Part shown: one piece after another, positions 17,927 through 27,757 of the stretch | How positions within the stretch are numbered: position 1 is the first letter of the stretch | Layout of the letters: every line of letters begins with the position of its first letter | Source: Phytophthora sp. 'mugwort' | Lineage: Eukaryota > Oomycota > Peronosporomycetes > Peronosporales > Peronosporaceae | Direction of reading: 5' to 3' | DNA length: 39,270 nucleotides | Assembly: GCA_033558025.1 (NCBI GenBank) | Contig: JAUCEF010000087.1 | Location: 1 to 39,270, forward strand | Made by a program: the position numbers and the translations under genes | The notes under the pieces: generated by a model | The model's input: the letters and a program-made list of their open reading frames with translations, nothing else | Told to the model about the DNA's origin: nothing | Databases searched by the model: none

Positions 17927-19456
17927 TTATTTTGTAATAAAATTATTAGTAAAATTTGTTGCTAAAATATTAAGTTTTTTTTCTAATTCTTTAGATATTT
18001 CTTTTTTATTTAAGATTTCTTCTAAAATATTAAAATGATTATTTTTTATAAAATTTAACCAACTAATTTCAAAACTTGAAATTTTATCAACAGCAATTTT
18101 ATCTAAGAAACCACGTACACCTAAATAAATAATTACAATTTGATTTTCAACAGATAACGGTATATTTAAACCTTGTTTTAACATTTCTGTTAATCTAATC
18201 CCTCTATTTAATTGTTGTTGAGTTGTAGCATCTAAATCAGAACCAAATTGAGCAAATGCTTGTACTTCTCTAAATTGTGCTAATTCTAATTTCATTGTAC
18301 CAGCAATTTGTTTCATAGCTTTAATTTGTGCAGAAGAACCAACACGACTTACAGATAATCCAACACTAATTGCAGGTCTTTGACCTTCATTAAATAATTC
18401 TGTTTCTAAAAAAATTTGTCCATCAGTAATTGAAATAACATTTGTTGGAATATAAGCAGAAACATCTCCAGCTTGTGTTTCAATAATAGGTAATGCGGTT
18501 AATGAACCACCACCAATTTTTTTATTCATTTTAGCAGCTCTTTCTAATAAACGAGAGTGTAAATAAAAAACATCTCCAGGATAAGCTTCTCTACCTGGAG
18601 GTCTTCTTAATAATAAAGACATTTGTCTATAAGCTACCGCTTGTTTTGATAAATCATCATAGAAAATAACAGCATGTTTACCATTATCTCTAAAATATTC
18701 ACCTAAAGCACAACCAGTATATGGAGCTAAATATTGTAAGGGTGCTGAATCTGAAGCAGTAGCCGCTACAATAACAGAAAAAAACATTGCATTTTTTTCT
18801 TCTAAAGTTTTTGTTAATTCAGCAATTGTTGATCTTTTTTGACCAACACCTACATAAATACAATATAATTGATTATTTATATCTTTTTTTAAATGAGGTT
18901 CTCTTTGATTAATTATAGTATCAATAGCAATAGATGTTTTACCTGTTTGTCTATCACCAATAATTAATTCCCTTTGACCACGACCAATAGGAATTAAACT
19001 ATCTACAGCTTTTAAACCTGTTTGTACAGGTTGTTTAACACTTTCTCTAGGCATAATACCTGGAGCTTTAACTTCAACTCTACTTTCTAATTTACTGTTA
19101 ATTTGACCTTTACCATCAATGGGTTGTCCTAAAGCATCAACTACTCTACCTAATACTTCAGGTCCTACAGGTACACTAACAATAGATCCAGTTCTTCGTA
19201 CAAAATTACCTTCTTGAATTTCTCTATCATTACTAAAAACAACAACACCAACAACATCAGGTTCTAAATTTAAAGCCATTCCTTTAATATTACCATTATT
19301 AAATTCAACCATTTCACCTGCTTGAATTTTAGTTAAACCATAACATCTTGCAATACCATCACTCATTGAAAGAACAATACCTGTTTCTTGTAAACTTTTT
19401 TCATCTTTATATTTTTTAATATTTGATTCCAGTATATATGATAATTCAATAGCCAT
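17927..19456 (-). CDS. atp1: ATP synthase F1 subunit alpha
   Basis: Non-catalytic nucleotide-binding subunit of the F1 head, 509 residues, full length. Seen: the Walker A motif GDRQTGKTS near residue 170, the alpha/beta signature [17 protein letters not shown] near residue 364, [20 protein letters not shown] with the Walker B strand, and RGYLDK-like RGFLDKIA near the end. Retention of atp1 in the mitochondrion is typical of plants, jakobids and stramenopiles. It stands alone between trnE and the nad5 leader, with about 200 AT-rich bases on the nad5 side. Confidence 0.98.
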   Translation of the reverse strand: MAIELSYILESNIKKYKDEKSLQETGIVLSMSDGIARCYGLTKIQAGEMVEFNNGNIKGMALNLEPDVVGVVVFSNDREIQEGNFVRRTGSIVSVPVGPEVLGRVVDALGQPIDGKGQINSKLESRVEVKAPGIMPRESVKQPVQTGLKAVDSLIPIGRGQRELIIGDRQTGKTSIAIDTIINQREPHLKKDINNQLYCIYVGVGQKRSTIAELTKTLEEKNAMFFSVIVAATASDSAPLQYLAPYTGCALGEYFRDNGKHAVIFYDDLSKQAVAYRQMSLLLRRPPGREAYPGDVFYLHSRLLERAAKMNKKIGGGSLTALPIIETQAGDVSAYIPTNVISITDGQIFLETELFNEGQRPAISVGLSVSRVGSSAQIKAMKQIAGTMKLELAQFREVQAFAQFGSDLDATTQQQLNRGIRLTEMLKQGLNIPLSVENQIVIIYLGVRGFLDKIAVDKISSFEISWLNFIKNNHFNILEEILNKKEISKELEKKLNILATNFTNNFITK

Positions 19457-19535
19457 AGAGGTTATTAAATTATCATATTATTTAATAATTATAAATTATT
19501 ATAATTACCAAAATATATCAAATATATATTTTTTA

Positions 19536-19607
19536 TACCCTTTACGAGAATTGAACTCGTATTTTTACCGTGAAAAGGTAATGTCCTAACCATTAGACTA
19601 AAAGGGC
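19536..19607 (-). tRNA. trnE: tRNA-Glu (TTC)
   Basis: 72-nt minus-strand cloverleaf. Acceptor GCCCTTT/AAAGGGT, anticodon stem TTACC/GGTAA with loop TTTTCAC, T arm ACGAG-TTCAATT-CTCGT. Confidence 0.95.
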
Positions 19608-19631
19608 TTTTTATTAAACAAAAAATTTTGT

Positions 19632-21109
19632 TTAATAAAAATAAGAAAAATCAATATGTATTAAAATTTTTGAAACACTTTCATGCATACAACTTTCAAA
19701 AATTTTAGGATATAAACCTAATAAAAAGATATTTATAATTAATATTAAATGAATTAAAAATTCACGATAAGTTAAATCATAATAAATTTTTAAATAAATA
19801 TTTTGAATATTACCATAACAAATTCGATTATAAAATAATAAAGAATATACCCCACCCAAAAACATACCAATTGTCGCAAAAACAGCTGTTGTAGTATTAT
19901 CTTCAAAAACTCCAGTTAAAATAAGAATTTCACCCACAAAACTACTTGAACCTGGAATAGACATATTTGCTAATACATAAATAAATAATGCAATACAAAA
20001 TAAAGGCATTGTATGTGCTAAACCACCATAATAATTAATAAATCTTGTATGATATCGATCATATAAACATCCAATTGAAAAAAATAAACCACTCGATACT
20101 AAACCATGACTAATCATTTGAATAATACTACCTTCTAATCCTTGAATAGTTAAAGAAAAAATACCCAATATTATAAAATTCATATGAGCAACTGATGCAT
20201 AAGCAATAATACGTTTCAAATCTGTTTGTCGTATAGCTGTTAATGACGCATAAATAACAGATATTAAACATAAAACTAAAATATACGGTGTAAAATATAA
20301 TGCAGCTTTAGGAAATAAAGGAACTAAAAACCTAATCATACCGTATGATCCTAATTTTAATAAAATACCAGCTAATAGTACAGAACCTGCGGTAGGTGCT
20401 TCAACATGTGCTTCCGGTAACCAAACATGAAAAGGTAACATTGGAACTTTAACAGCAAATGATAAAAAAAAAGCTAAGAAATAAAATTTTTCATATGAAA
20501 AATTAAAATTACTATAATATAATATTTGATAATCAGTTGTACCCACAGTTAAAAATAAATGAATAATGGCAATAAACATAAATAATGAACCTGCTAATGT
20601 ATACATAAAAAACAAATATGAAGCTTTAATTTTACGTTCTCTTGAACCCCAAATACCTATAATTAAAAACATAGGAATTAATACACTTTCAAAGAAAATA
20701 TAAAAAATAAGTACATCTAATATACTAAATGAAATGATTAAACAAAATTCTAAAATAAAATATATAAAATAAAATATTCTTTTATATTTTTATTAATCAT
20801 TTCATAACTAATTAACATACAGATTGGAATCAAAAATGTTGTTAAAATTATAAAAAATAATGAAATACCATCAATACCTAAATAAAAATTAATATTAAAT
20901 TGACTAATCCATTCTATTTTAAATAAATATTGAAAATTAGAAGTTGATTTATCAAATAAAATCCATAAAGGTAATGACATTAAAAAAATGAAAAAAGACA
21001 TAAAAATACTAAAATTTTTTATAAATTTTTCATTTTTCGAAAAAGCTAATATAATAACCGTAATTAATGGTAAAATAAGTAAAAAAATTAATATAAACTT
21101 ATTAAACAT
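19632..21109 (-). CDS. nad4: NADH dehydrogenase subunit 4 (one-base frameshift)
   Basis: Proton-pumping membrane subunit of complex I. Two open frames together match a protein of about 492 residues. The first (ATG at 21109) carries YLGIDGISLFFIILTTFLIP and ends EYFILYILF. The second carries FYIFFESVLIPMFLIIGIWG at its start, then PFHVWLPEAHVEAPTAGSVL and GILLKLGSYGMIRFL. The break is at an A4 run at 20752-20755 (T4 in sense), where a fifth base would restore the continuous frame. No second copy exists here to test whether this is a sequencing error. The ORF extends upstream of 21109 only into trnH, so that extension is ignored. Confidence 0.93.
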
Positions 21110-21131
21110 AAAAAAATTTAATTTAAAAATG

Positions 21132-21204
21132 GGCGAAAAATGGGACTTGAACCCATAACACTTAGACCCACAATCTAACACTCTACCTTTAAGTTATAAT
21201 CGCC
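21132..21204 (-). tRNA. trnH: tRNA-His (GTG)
   Basis: Minus-strand cloverleaf with anticodon stem TTAGA/TCTAA, loop TTGTGGG and T arm ATGGG-TTCAAGT-CCCAT. An extra G at the 5' end faces C73, the identity element of histidine tRNA. The lower acceptor stem has two T-T mismatches. Confidence 0.92.
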
Positions 21205-21207
21205 TTT

Positions 21208-21627
21208 TTAAATTTTTCTTAAATAATATATAAAATTTAAAAATGATTGAACAATTAAATTATTTAAAGGTGGATAGTTTTTAGATAATATTTGTTTTAC
21301 TTTTAAATTAGAATAAATATTATTTTGAATACTCAAATAAATTAATTCAAGTTTTTTAAAATTATATAAATCCCTTATTAAATTTAATTCATTATTTCCA
21401 TAAATTATTAAAATAGAACCTTGTCCTTTTAATTTTAAAAAAATATCAATAATTAAATTTTGATTTAATATTAAAGATTTATAATCAAATTTTTTAATTT
21501 TTTTTTTTAAAGATATTATTTCATTAATATTTAAATCATTATAACGAAATATATATATATATTTATAAGTTTGTTTAATTTTTTGTAATTGATTTAATTT
21601 ATACTTTTTAAATTTTTTTTTTTGCAT
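21208..21627 (-). CDS. rpl10: Probable large-subunit ribosomal protein L10
   Basis: Not obvious by name, but the 139-residue product follows the layout of L10. A basic helix comes first (MQKKKFKKYKLNQLQKIKQT), then a strand YIYIFRYNDLNINEIISLKK (bacterial VVDYRGLTVxQLxxLRxxLR) and YKSLILNQNLIIDIF (bacterial YxVVKNTLLRRA). KGQGSILIIYGNNELNLIRD (bacterial LxGPTAIAF..D) follows, then YSNLKVKQILSKNYP (bacterial G.....V..LA.LP). It lies 38 bases after nad7 and just before trnH. mtDNA-encoded rpl10 is known from jakobids and plants. The match is by pattern, so some doubt remains. Confidence 0.6.
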   Translation of the reverse strand: MQKKKFKKYKLNQLQKIKQTYKYIYIFRYNDLNINEIISLKKKIKKFDYKSLILNQNLIIDIFLKLKGQGSILIIYGNNELNLIRDLYNFKKLELIYLSIQNNIYSNLKVKQILSKNYPPLNNLIVQSFLNFIYYLRKI

Positions 21628-21665
21628 AATTTATTGAAAATAAAATTTTATTCTAATAATTAATA

Positions 21666-22844
21666 TTAACGATCAATTTCACCAAAAACAACATCTAAAG
21701 TACCAATAATTGTAACAACATCAGCAATCATATGATTTTTAGCTATAAAATCTAATGCTTGTAAATGTAAAAATCCTGGTGATTTAATTTTACATCTGTA
21801 GGGTTTATTTGTACCATCTGCTACTAAATAAACACCATACTCACCTTTAGGTGCCTCAATAACTGTATAAGTTTCACCAGCATTTACACAAATATTTTCT
21901 GAATAATATTTAAAATGATGAATTAAAGACTCCATAGAATTTTTAATTTGAATTCTATTTGGATTTGTAATTTTTTTATCATCTAATTTAATAGGACCTT
22001 GGGGAATTTTATTAAGTACTTGCAAAATAATTCGAATTGATTGTCGCATTTCTTCTATTCTAATTAAATAACGATCATAACAATCGCCATTTGTACCTAC
22101 AGGTATATCAAATTTTAATTGATCATAAATTTCATAAGGTTGTGTTTTACGTAAATCCCATGAAATACCTGATCCACGTAACATAACACCACTAAAACCA
22201 AAATTTAAAGCATCTTTAGCAGATATAATACCAATATCTACTAATCTTTGTTTCCAAATTCTATTATTAGTTAACATTTCTTCAATTTCATCTAAACGGG
22301 TATTAAATTGTTCACAAAAAATATATATATCATTTAACAAACCTTTAGGCAAATCTTGATTAACACCTCCAGGTCTAAAATAAGCTGCATGCATACGTGC
22401 ACCAGAAACACGTTCATAAAATTCCATTAATTTCTCACGTTCTTCAAATCCCCAAAAATAAGGTGTCATAGCTCCTACATCTAAAGCATGACAACATACA
22501 GCTAATAAATGATTTAAGATACGTGTTATTTCTGAAAATAAAACTCTTATATATTGTGCTCGTAAAGGTATATCACAATTTAATAATTTTTCAATAGCCA
22601 AAACATATGCATGTTCTTGACACATCATAGATACATAATCTAAACGATCAAAATAAGGTAACGCCTGTAAATAATTTTTATATTCAATTAATTTTTCTGT
22701 ACCTCTATGTAATAAACCTATATGTGAATCAGCTTTTTTAACAACTTCACCGTTTAATTCTAAAATTAAACGTAAAACACCATGAGCCGCTGGATGTTGT
22801 GGACCAAAATTTATAGAAAAATTTTTAATTTTTTTTAATGACAT
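21666..22844 (-). CDS. nad7: NADH dehydrogenase subunit 7 (49-kDa)
   Basis: Quinone-site subunit of the complex I peripheral arm. The 392-residue product matches the usual length. Seen: [18 protein letters not shown] at the start, [73 protein letters not shown], and the end [18 protein letters not shown]. The His and Tyr that contact quinone in this family sit in the first and third motifs. In the sense direction its ATG is preceded directly by a run of 20 A. It heads the minus-strand block at the divergent junction with nad2. Confidence 0.98.
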   Translation of the reverse strand: MSLKKIKNFSINFGPQHPAAHGVLRLILELNGEVVKKADSHIGLLHRGTEKLIEYKNYLQALPYFDRLDYVSMMCQEHAYVLAIEKLLNCDIPLRAQYIRVLFSEITRILNHLLAVCCHALDVGAMTPYFWGFEEREKLMEFYERVSGARMHAAYFRPGGVNQDLPKGLLNDIYIFCEQFNTRLDEIEEMLTNNRIWKQRLVDIGIISAKDALNFGFSGVMLRGSGISWDLRKTQPYEIYDQLKFDIPVGTNGDCYDRYLIRIEEMRQSIRIILQVLNKIPQGPIKLDDKKITNPNRIQIKNSMESLIHHFKYYSENICVNAGETYTVIEAPKGEYGVYLVADGTNKPYRCKIKSPGFLHLQALDFIAKNHMIADVVTIIGTLDVVFGEIDR

Positions 22845-22960
22845 TTTTTTTTTTTTTTTTTTTTAATAAAAATATAATATTTATAAATTAATTTTTTTAT
22901 AAATATATAGCATATATAGTAAGTAAGTATTTTTAAAATATTTATTTCTTTTATTACATT
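22845..22960. promoter_or_regulatory. Divergent spacer between nad7 and nad2
   Basis: 116 bases from which transcription must proceed both ways. It includes a T20 run touching the nad7 start, an inverted repeat (ATATTTATA/TATAAATAT near 22875-22905) and TAGTAAGTAAGTA near 22917. The ATTCTTTAAGA motif is not present. Promoter function is inferred from gene orientation only. Confidence 0.4.
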
Positions 22961-24454
22961 ATGTTTTTTCAGGAAATTTTTAATAATAATTTTGAAATTA
23001 TTATCCCCGAATTTTTTTTAACAACTTTTTTATTAATTTTATTATTATTTGGTGTTTTTTATAAAAAAAATCAAAATGCTCAAAAAATTTTGATTATTAA
23101 AAATATTACTACTATAATAATATATTTATTATTAATTCTTTTAATATTAACGTTAAATATAACAAATATTTCAAGTAACATATTAAATGGTGTATTACTT
23201 ATTAATAATTTTACACAATTTATTAAAATAATTTTAATTTTATTAACAATTATTTGTTTTTTAATACAACAAAAATATTTAATACAACAAAAAATAAATT
23301 CATATGAAATTAATATATTAATGTTAATATCATTATTGGGTTTAATGTTATTGGTATCTGCAAATCATTTTATTACTTTATATTTAGCAATTGAATTACA
23401 AAGTTTAAGTTTTTATATATTAACATCCACCCAAAAAAAATCGATATTATCAATTGAGGCTGGTTTAAAATATTTTATTTTAGGATCAATTGCTTCAGGT
23501 TTTATTCTATTTGGTTCTTCAATAATTTATGCTATTACAGGTTCATTAAATTTTAATAATATTTTTTTAATATTATCAAATATAAATTTTTTAGATAATA
23601 TAAATATATTAATTAGTTTATCTTATGGATTAATTTTTATTTTAGTTGGTATTTTATTTAAAATAGGTGCTACACCTTTTCATTTTTGGTTGCCTGATGT
23701 ATATGAAGGTGCTCCAAATAATATTTCAAGTTTTTTTGCTATTGTACCAAAAATTGCTTTTATAGGAATTTTAATTCGTTTATTTTTTGAGATTTTTTTT
23801 AATATTTCATATTTCTTTGAAATTTTTTTTTATATTATTTCATTTTTATCTATGTTAATCGGTGCATTATCGGCATTACAACAAAAAAAAATCAAAAGAT
23901 TATTAGCTTATAGTGCAATAAGTCATGTAGGTTTTATATTAATAGGATTTACTTCAAATATGTTAAATAATATTCCATTTATTTTATTATATATTATAAT
24001 TTATATTATAACAAGTATTAATTTATGGACTTCTTATTTATCTTTAAATATCAATCATAAACCAATTAAATATTTAACAGATTTATCAAATATATATACT
24101 ATTAATAAATTAATTGCTATTATTATAATCATAAATATTTTTTCATTAGCTGGTATACCCCCATTAGCGGGTTTTTTTTCAAAATTATTTATATTTTTTT
24201 CAGCTATTAAAAATAATTATTTTAGTTTAGTATTTTTTGGTATTATTATAAGTGTTTTAAGCTCTTTTTATTATTTAAAAATAATTAAAATTATTTATTT
24301 TGAAAAAATATTTAGAAAAATGTATATTTCACAAATAAATAAAAGTCAAAGTATAATATTATTAATTAGTACTCAATTTATTTTATTTTTATTTATTTAT
24401 CCTAATATTATATTAATAAATTTAAACAAAATTTATTTATATTTATTAATATAA
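22961..24454 (+). CDS. nad2: NADH dehydrogenase subunit 2
   Basis: Proton-pumping membrane subunit of complex I, 497 residues, as in protists and plants and longer than in animals. Seen: YLAIELQSLSFYILTSTQ near residue 142, GLKYFILGSIASGFILFGSS, GILFKIGATPFHFWLPDVYE with GAP after it near residue 240, KRLLAYSAISHVGFILIG, and SLAGIPPLAGFFSKLFIFFS near residue 400. These are the standard Nad2/NuoN motifs with the conserved Glu and Lys of the channel. trnF starts 6 bases after the stop. Confidence 0.97.
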   Translation: MFFQEIFNNNFEIIIPEFFLTTFLLILLLFGVFYKKNQNAQKILIIKNITTIIIYLLLILLILTLNITNISSNILNGVLLINNFTQFIKIILILLTIICFLIQQKYLIQQKINSYEINILMLISLLGLMLLVSANHFITLYLAIELQSLSFYILTSTQKKSILSIEAGLKYFILGSIASGFILFGSSIIYAITGSLNFNNIFLILSNINFLDNINILISLSYGLIFILVGILFKIGATPFHFWLPDVYEGAPNNISSFFAIVPKIAFIGILIRLFFEIFFNISYFFEIFFYIISFLSMLIGALSALQQKKIKRLLAYSAISHVGFILIGFTSNMLNNIPFILLYIIIYIITSINLWTSYLSLNINHKPIKYLTDLSNIYTINKLIAIIIIINIFSLAGIPPLAGFFSKLFIFFSAIKNNYFSLVFFGIIISVLSSFYYLKIIKIIYFEKIFRKMYISQINKSQSIILLISTQFILFLFIYPNIILINLNKIYLYLLI

Positions 24455-24460
24455 TATTTA

Positions 24461-24534
24461 GTTTGGATAGCTCAGTTGGTTAGAGTAAAAGACTGAAAAT
24501 CTTTGTGTCGGTGGTTCAAATCCACCTCCAGACA
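24461..24534 (+). tRNA. trnF: tRNA-Phe (GAA)
   Basis: 74-nt cloverleaf. Acceptor GTTTGGA/TCCAGAC, anticodon stem AAAGA/TCTTT with loop CTGAAAA, T arm GGTGG-TTCAAAT-CCACC. Confidence 0.95.
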
Positions 24535-24550
24535 ATTTTATTATTAAAAT

Positions 24551-24877
24551 ATGTATCTTTTAAGAATAACTTTTAAATCATTTCAAAAAATAAATCAACT
24601 CAAACAAAATTTATTAAAATTAAAAAAAATTAATAAATTCAAAAATATTCAAATACCCGGTGTATTTCAAACAAAACAAAAAAAAAAAATTTTTACATTA
24701 TTAAGATCTCCCCATGTAAATAAAAAATCACGTGAACATTTTATTCATAAAAATTATACTTCTAAAATTAATATAAAATTTAAAAATATTTTTTATTTAT
24801 TAAATTTTTTAGTTTTAATTAAAAAATTTTTATCTAAAAATTCATTAATAAATATTAAAATTATAAAAAAAAATTAA
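24551..24877 (+). CDS. rps10: Small-subunit ribosomal protein S10
   Basis: Small-subunit head protein. The 108-residue product starts MYLLRITFKSF (bacterial IRIRLKAFD). It contains QKKKIFTLLRSPHVNKKSRE with HF after it, the conserved S10 loop (bacterial ...TVLRSPHVNKKSREQFE). The carboxy end KNSLINIKIIK matches the final strand. It sits 16 bases after trnF and 10 before trnR. Confidence 0.94.
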   Translation: MYLLRITFKSFQKINQLKQNLLKLKKINKFKNIQIPGVFQTKQKKKIFTLLRSPHVNKKSREHFIHKNYTSKINIKFKNIFYLLNFLVLIKKFLSKNSLINIKIIKKN

Positions 24878-24887
24878 AATTAAACTT

Positions 24888-24961
24888 ATGCTTATAGCTT
24901 AAATGGATAAAGCGTTAGATTGCGGATCTATAAAATGAAAGTTCAAATCTTTCTAAGCATA
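24888..24961 (+). tRNA. trnR: tRNA-Arg (GCG)
   Basis: 74-nt cloverleaf. Acceptor ATGCTTA/TAAGCAT, anticodon loop TTGCGGA, T arm GAAAG-TTCAAAT-CTTTC. G34 replaces the A34 (ACG) common in bacteria; oomycete mitochondria also use trnR(GCG). Confidence 0.92.
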
Positions 24962-24975
24962 TATTTTATTTATTT

Positions 24976-25047
24976 TGAAGTATAGCCAAGTGGTAAGGCC
25001 TCCGTTTTTGGTACGGAAAATCAAAGGTTCGAATCCTTTTACTTCAA
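24976..25047 (+). tRNA. trnQ: tRNA-Gln (TTG)
   Basis: 72-nt cloverleaf. Acceptor TGAAGTA/TACTTCA, anticodon stem TCCGT/ACGGA with loop TTTTGGT, T arm AAAGG-TTCGAAT-CCTTT. Confidence 0.95.
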
Positions 25048-25049
25048 AA

Positions 25050-25123
25050 GGGCCTATAACTCAGTTGGTTAGAGTATACGCCTGATAAGTGTAAAGTCAG
25101 TAGTTCAAATCTACTTAGGCCCA
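25050..25123 (+). tRNA. trnI: tRNA-Ile (GAT)
   Basis: 74-nt cloverleaf. Acceptor GGGCCTA/TAGGCCC, anticodon stem TACGC/GTGTA with loop CTGATAA, T arm AGTAG-TTCAAAT-CTACT. It reads ATT and ATC; the frequent ATA codons need another tRNA. Confidence 0.95.
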
Positions 25124-25125
25124 AT

Positions 25126-25198
25126 GAATAATTAACTCAATTGGTAGAGTATTTCGTTTACACCGAAAATGTTAGCGGTTCGAGTCCGTTATTATTCA
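25126..25198 (+). tRNA. trnV: tRNA-Val (TAC)
   Basis: 73-nt cloverleaf. Acceptor GAATAAT/ATTATTC, anticodon stem TTTCG/CGAAA with loop TTTACAC, T arm AGCGG-TTCGAGT-CCGTT. Two bases after trnI. Confidence 0.94.
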
Positions 25199-25215
25199 AT
25201 AAAATAACAAATAAT

Positions 25216-25596
25216 ATGTCAACAATTAATCAATTATTTTTAAAAAAACAAAAACGTTTAGAAAAAAAAAAAAGAAATAAAAGTCCAGCTTTAAAACAAT
25301 GTCCTCAACGTAAAGGTATTTGTTTAAAAGTTTATAATACAACACCTAAAAAACCAAATTCTGCTATGCGTAAAGTAGCAAAAGTACACCTATCTAGTAG
25401 GTATACAATAATTACTTATATTCCAGGTATTGGTCATACTTTACAAGAACATTCAATAGTATTAGTTAGAGGAGGTCGTGTAAAAGATTTACCTGGAGTA
25501 AAATATCATGTAATTCGTGGTAAATATGATTTATTAGGGATTTATTCTCGAAAAACATCAAGATCAAAATATGGAACTAAAATACGAAGAGTATAA
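25216..25596 (+). CDS. rps12: Small-subunit ribosomal protein S12
   Basis: Decoding-centre protein and the most conserved ribosomal protein here, 126 residues. Seen: [39 protein letters not shown], the decoding loop [19 protein letters not shown] (bacterial [11 protein letters not shown]), [20 protein letters not shown] and [16 protein letters not shown] (bacterial GVRYHxVRGxLD). The ATG at 25216 gives the canonical MxTxNQL start; the open frame further upstream is trnV. The last 26 bases overlap the rps7 start, so translation may be coupled. Confidence 0.98.
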   Translation: MSTINQLFLKKQKRLEKKKRNKSPALKQCPQRKGICLKVYNTTPKKPNSAMRKVAKVHLSSRYTIITYIPGIGHTLQEHSIVLVRGGRVKDLPGVKYHVIRGKYDLLGIYSRKTSRSKYGTKIRRV

Positions 25597-26002
25597 AATA
25601 AAAAAATTATTTATAAATATGTTATTAAAAAAAGGAAAAAAAACTTGTTCTGAAAACATATTTATAAATATTTTAATTACTTTAAAAAAAATTACAAAAC
25701 AAAAACCGAATTTTATTTTATTTAAATCAATTGAAAATTTATTACCGAAATTAAAAGCAATAAGTATTCCAAATAAAAAACGAAATAAAAAAAAAAAAAA
25801 AAAAGATAGATATTTTTTAATGCTTTTAAATGAAGATAAACAAATTAAAAAATCGATATCGTGGTTACTTTTAAATGCAAATTTAAAAAACATAACAAAC
25901 GAAATTATTCAAACTTCAAAAAATAAAAGTAAAACAATCAATACAAAAAAACAATATTATAAAAATATAAAAAAATTAAAATTTAATCTTATTTTTGATT
26001 AA
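25571..26002 (+). CDS. rps7: Small-subunit ribosomal protein S7
   Basis: Organises the SSU head and the exit-site region. The 143-residue product shows [19 protein letters not shown] near residue 13 (bacterial KFINxLMxxGKKxxAExI) and [14 protein letters not shown] near residue 92 (bacterial LSWLVxNARxR). A basic helical end follows. The middle has a run of lysines encoded by an A16 tract at 25788-25804, unusual and prone to slippage. The start at 25571 overlaps rps12 by 26 bases. An internal ATG at 25619 would remove the conserved FIN part, so the upstream start is preferred. Confidence 0.93.
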   Translation: MELKYEEYKIKKLFINMLLKKGKKTCSENIFINILITLKKITKQKPNFILFKSIENLLPKLKAISIPNKKRNKKKKKKDRYFLMLLNEDKQIKKSISWLLLNANLKNITNEIIQTSKNKSKTINTKKQYYKNIKKLKFNLIFD

Positions 26003-26062
26003 TTTTTTTAAAATACATTATTTATCATTAAATAATTAATTATTACAAATTATAAAATTCTT

Positions 26063-26977
26063 ATGAAAAATTATTATTATATTAATAAAAAAAATTTACA
26101 AATAGAAACTACAACAAATGATTCTAATATCGATAAATTTCAAAATGATTTAAAAATTTTAAAAGAAATTAGTAATAATATACAAAATACACAAAAACAT
26201 CCTTATCATTTAGTAGATCCAAGTCCTTGGCCTTTTATAATTTCTTTTGGACTTTTTTTTTTAACTTTTGGTGGTGCTATGTATTTTCATGGTTATATTG
26301 GCAGTAATTTCTTAATTTTAACAGGATTTTTAATGATTATTTTAACAATGTATACTTGGTTTCGTGATATAGTTAGAGAAGCTGTATATGAAGGTCAACA
26401 TACTAAACAAGTACAATTAGGTTTAAGAAATGGTATGCTTTTATTTATTTTTAGTGAATTACTATTTTTTGTTAGTTTTTTTTGGGCTTTTTTTCATTCA
26501 GCTTTAGCACCAACACCTGAAATTGGATCTTTATGGCCACCATTAGGTATTGAAACTGTTAATGCTTGGGGTATTCCTTTATTAAATACTGTAATATTAT
26601 TATCATCTGGGGCAACTATTACTTGGGCACACCATTCAATAGTTTTTGGTGATAGAAAAAATGCTATTTTAAGTTTAATTATTACAATTTTATTAGCTTT
26701 TTTTTTTACTTTAATTCAAGCCTATGAATATATTGAAAGTACTTTTTCAATTTCTGATAGTATTTATGGTACAACTTTTTTTTTATTAACAGGTTTTCAT
26801 GGTATTCACGTTATTGTAGGTACTATTTTTATTATAGTAAGTACTATTAGATTAATTAATCATCATTTTACAAAACAACATCATTTCGGTTTTGAAGCTG
26901 CAGCTTGGTATTGGCATTTTGTAGATGTTGTTTGGTTATTTTTATTTGTAGCAGTTTACTGGTGGGGAGGTAATTAA
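26063..26977 (+). CDS. cox3: Cytochrome c oxidase subunit 3 with N-terminal extension
   Basis: Seven-helix membrane subunit of complex IV, 304 residues. The core begins QKHPYHLVDPSPWPFIISFG near residue 43. It contains WFRDIVREAVYEGQHTKQVQ with LGLRNG after it, and FSELLFFVSFFWAFFHSALA. The end is HFGFEAAAWYWHFVDVVWLF. Usual Cox3 proteins begin only a few residues before HPYHLVDPSPWP; here about 42 extra hydrophilic, Asn/Lys-rich residues precede it. No ATG lies between 26063 and the core, so a shorter form would need a non-ATG start such as the ATA at residue 39-40. Transcribed with atp6, 24 bases downstream. Confidence 0.97.
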   Translation: MKNYYYINKKNLQIETTTNDSNIDKFQNDLKILKEISNNIQNTQKHPYHLVDPSPWPFIISFGLFFLTFGGAMYFHGYIGSNFLILTGFLMIILTMYTWFRDIVREAVYEGQHTKQVQLGLRNGMLLFIFSELLFFVSFFWAFFHSALAPTPEIGSLWPPLGIETVNAWGIPLLNTVILLSSGATITWAHHSIVFGDRKNAILSLIITILLAFFFTLIQAYEYIESTFSISDSIYGTTFFLLTGFHGIHVIVGTIFIIVSTIRLINHHFTKQHHFGFEAAAWYWHFVDVVWLFLFVAVYWWGGN

Positions 26978-27001
26978 TTTATTAAAAAATTAATAATTTT
27001 T

Positions 27002-27721
27002 ATGGTTAGTCCTTTAGAACAATTTGAAATTTTACCTATTTTTCAAATACCTTTTGTATTTACTAATGCTTCTTTAATTTTAGTAATAGGTTTAGTTTAT
27101 TTATATATATTTACATGTATAAAAACTAAATTTATTCCAACACGTTTTCAACAAATTTTTGAAATGATTTTTAATATTACAATTGAATTAACTTATTCTA
27201 GTATAGGAAAAGCTGGTAAATATTTTGTTTCATTAATTTTTGTTGTTTTTTTTTTTATTTTATTATGTAATTTAATAGGAATGATTCCATACAGTTTTAC
27301 TATAACAAGTCATTTAATTATTACGTTTACTTTAGCATTAACAATTTATTTAGGTTTTAATTTAATTGGAATTAAAAAACATAAATTTAATTTTTTAAAT
27401 TTATTATTACCTAGTGGTGCAAGTATAGCATTAGTTCCCATCTTAGTACCTATTGAATTAGTTTCATACATTTTTCGTGTAATTAGTTTACCTGTACGAT
27501 TATTTGCAAATATGATGGCTGGACATACTTTATTAAAAGTAATTGCAGGTTTTGCTTGGGCTATGTTAAATGTAAATAGTTTTATTTTTATGGCACATTT
27601 TATTCCATTAATAATTATTGTATTATTGGTTGGTTTAGAAATTGCTGTAGCTTTAATTCAGGCATATGTGTTTACGATTTTAACGTGTATGTATATAAAT
27701 GATGCTTTAAATTTACATTAA
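27002..27721 (+). CDS. atp6: ATP synthase F0 subunit 6
   Basis: Proton-channel subunit a of F0, 239 residues. Seen: MVSPLEQFEILPIFQIPF at the start, NLIGMIPYSFTITSHLIITF with the conserved Pro near residue 90, and SYIFRVISLPVRLFANMMAG, holding the essential channel Arg (LPVRLFANM) near residue 165. A final QAYVFTILTCMYINDAL helix matches the family end. trnD follows after 36 bases. Confidence 0.97.
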   Translation: MVSPLEQFEILPIFQIPFVFTNASLILVIGLVYLYIFTCIKTKFIPTRFQQIFEMIFNITIELTYSSIGKAGKYFVSLIFVVFFFILLCNLIGMIPYSFTITSHLIITFTLALTIYLGFNLIGIKKHKFNFLNLLLPSGASIALVPILVPIELVSYIFRVISLPVRLFANMMAGHTLLKVIAGFAWAMLNVNSFIFMAHFIPLIIIVLLVGLEIAVALIQAYVFTILTCMYINDALNLH

Positions 27722-27757
27722 TAAAATATACAAAAATAAGATATAATATTTTATATT

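Noticed and set aside
25564..25893. Minus-strand ORF of 109 codons
   Set aside because: Antisense to rps7, including its poly-lysine tract, which reads as poly-phenylalanine.
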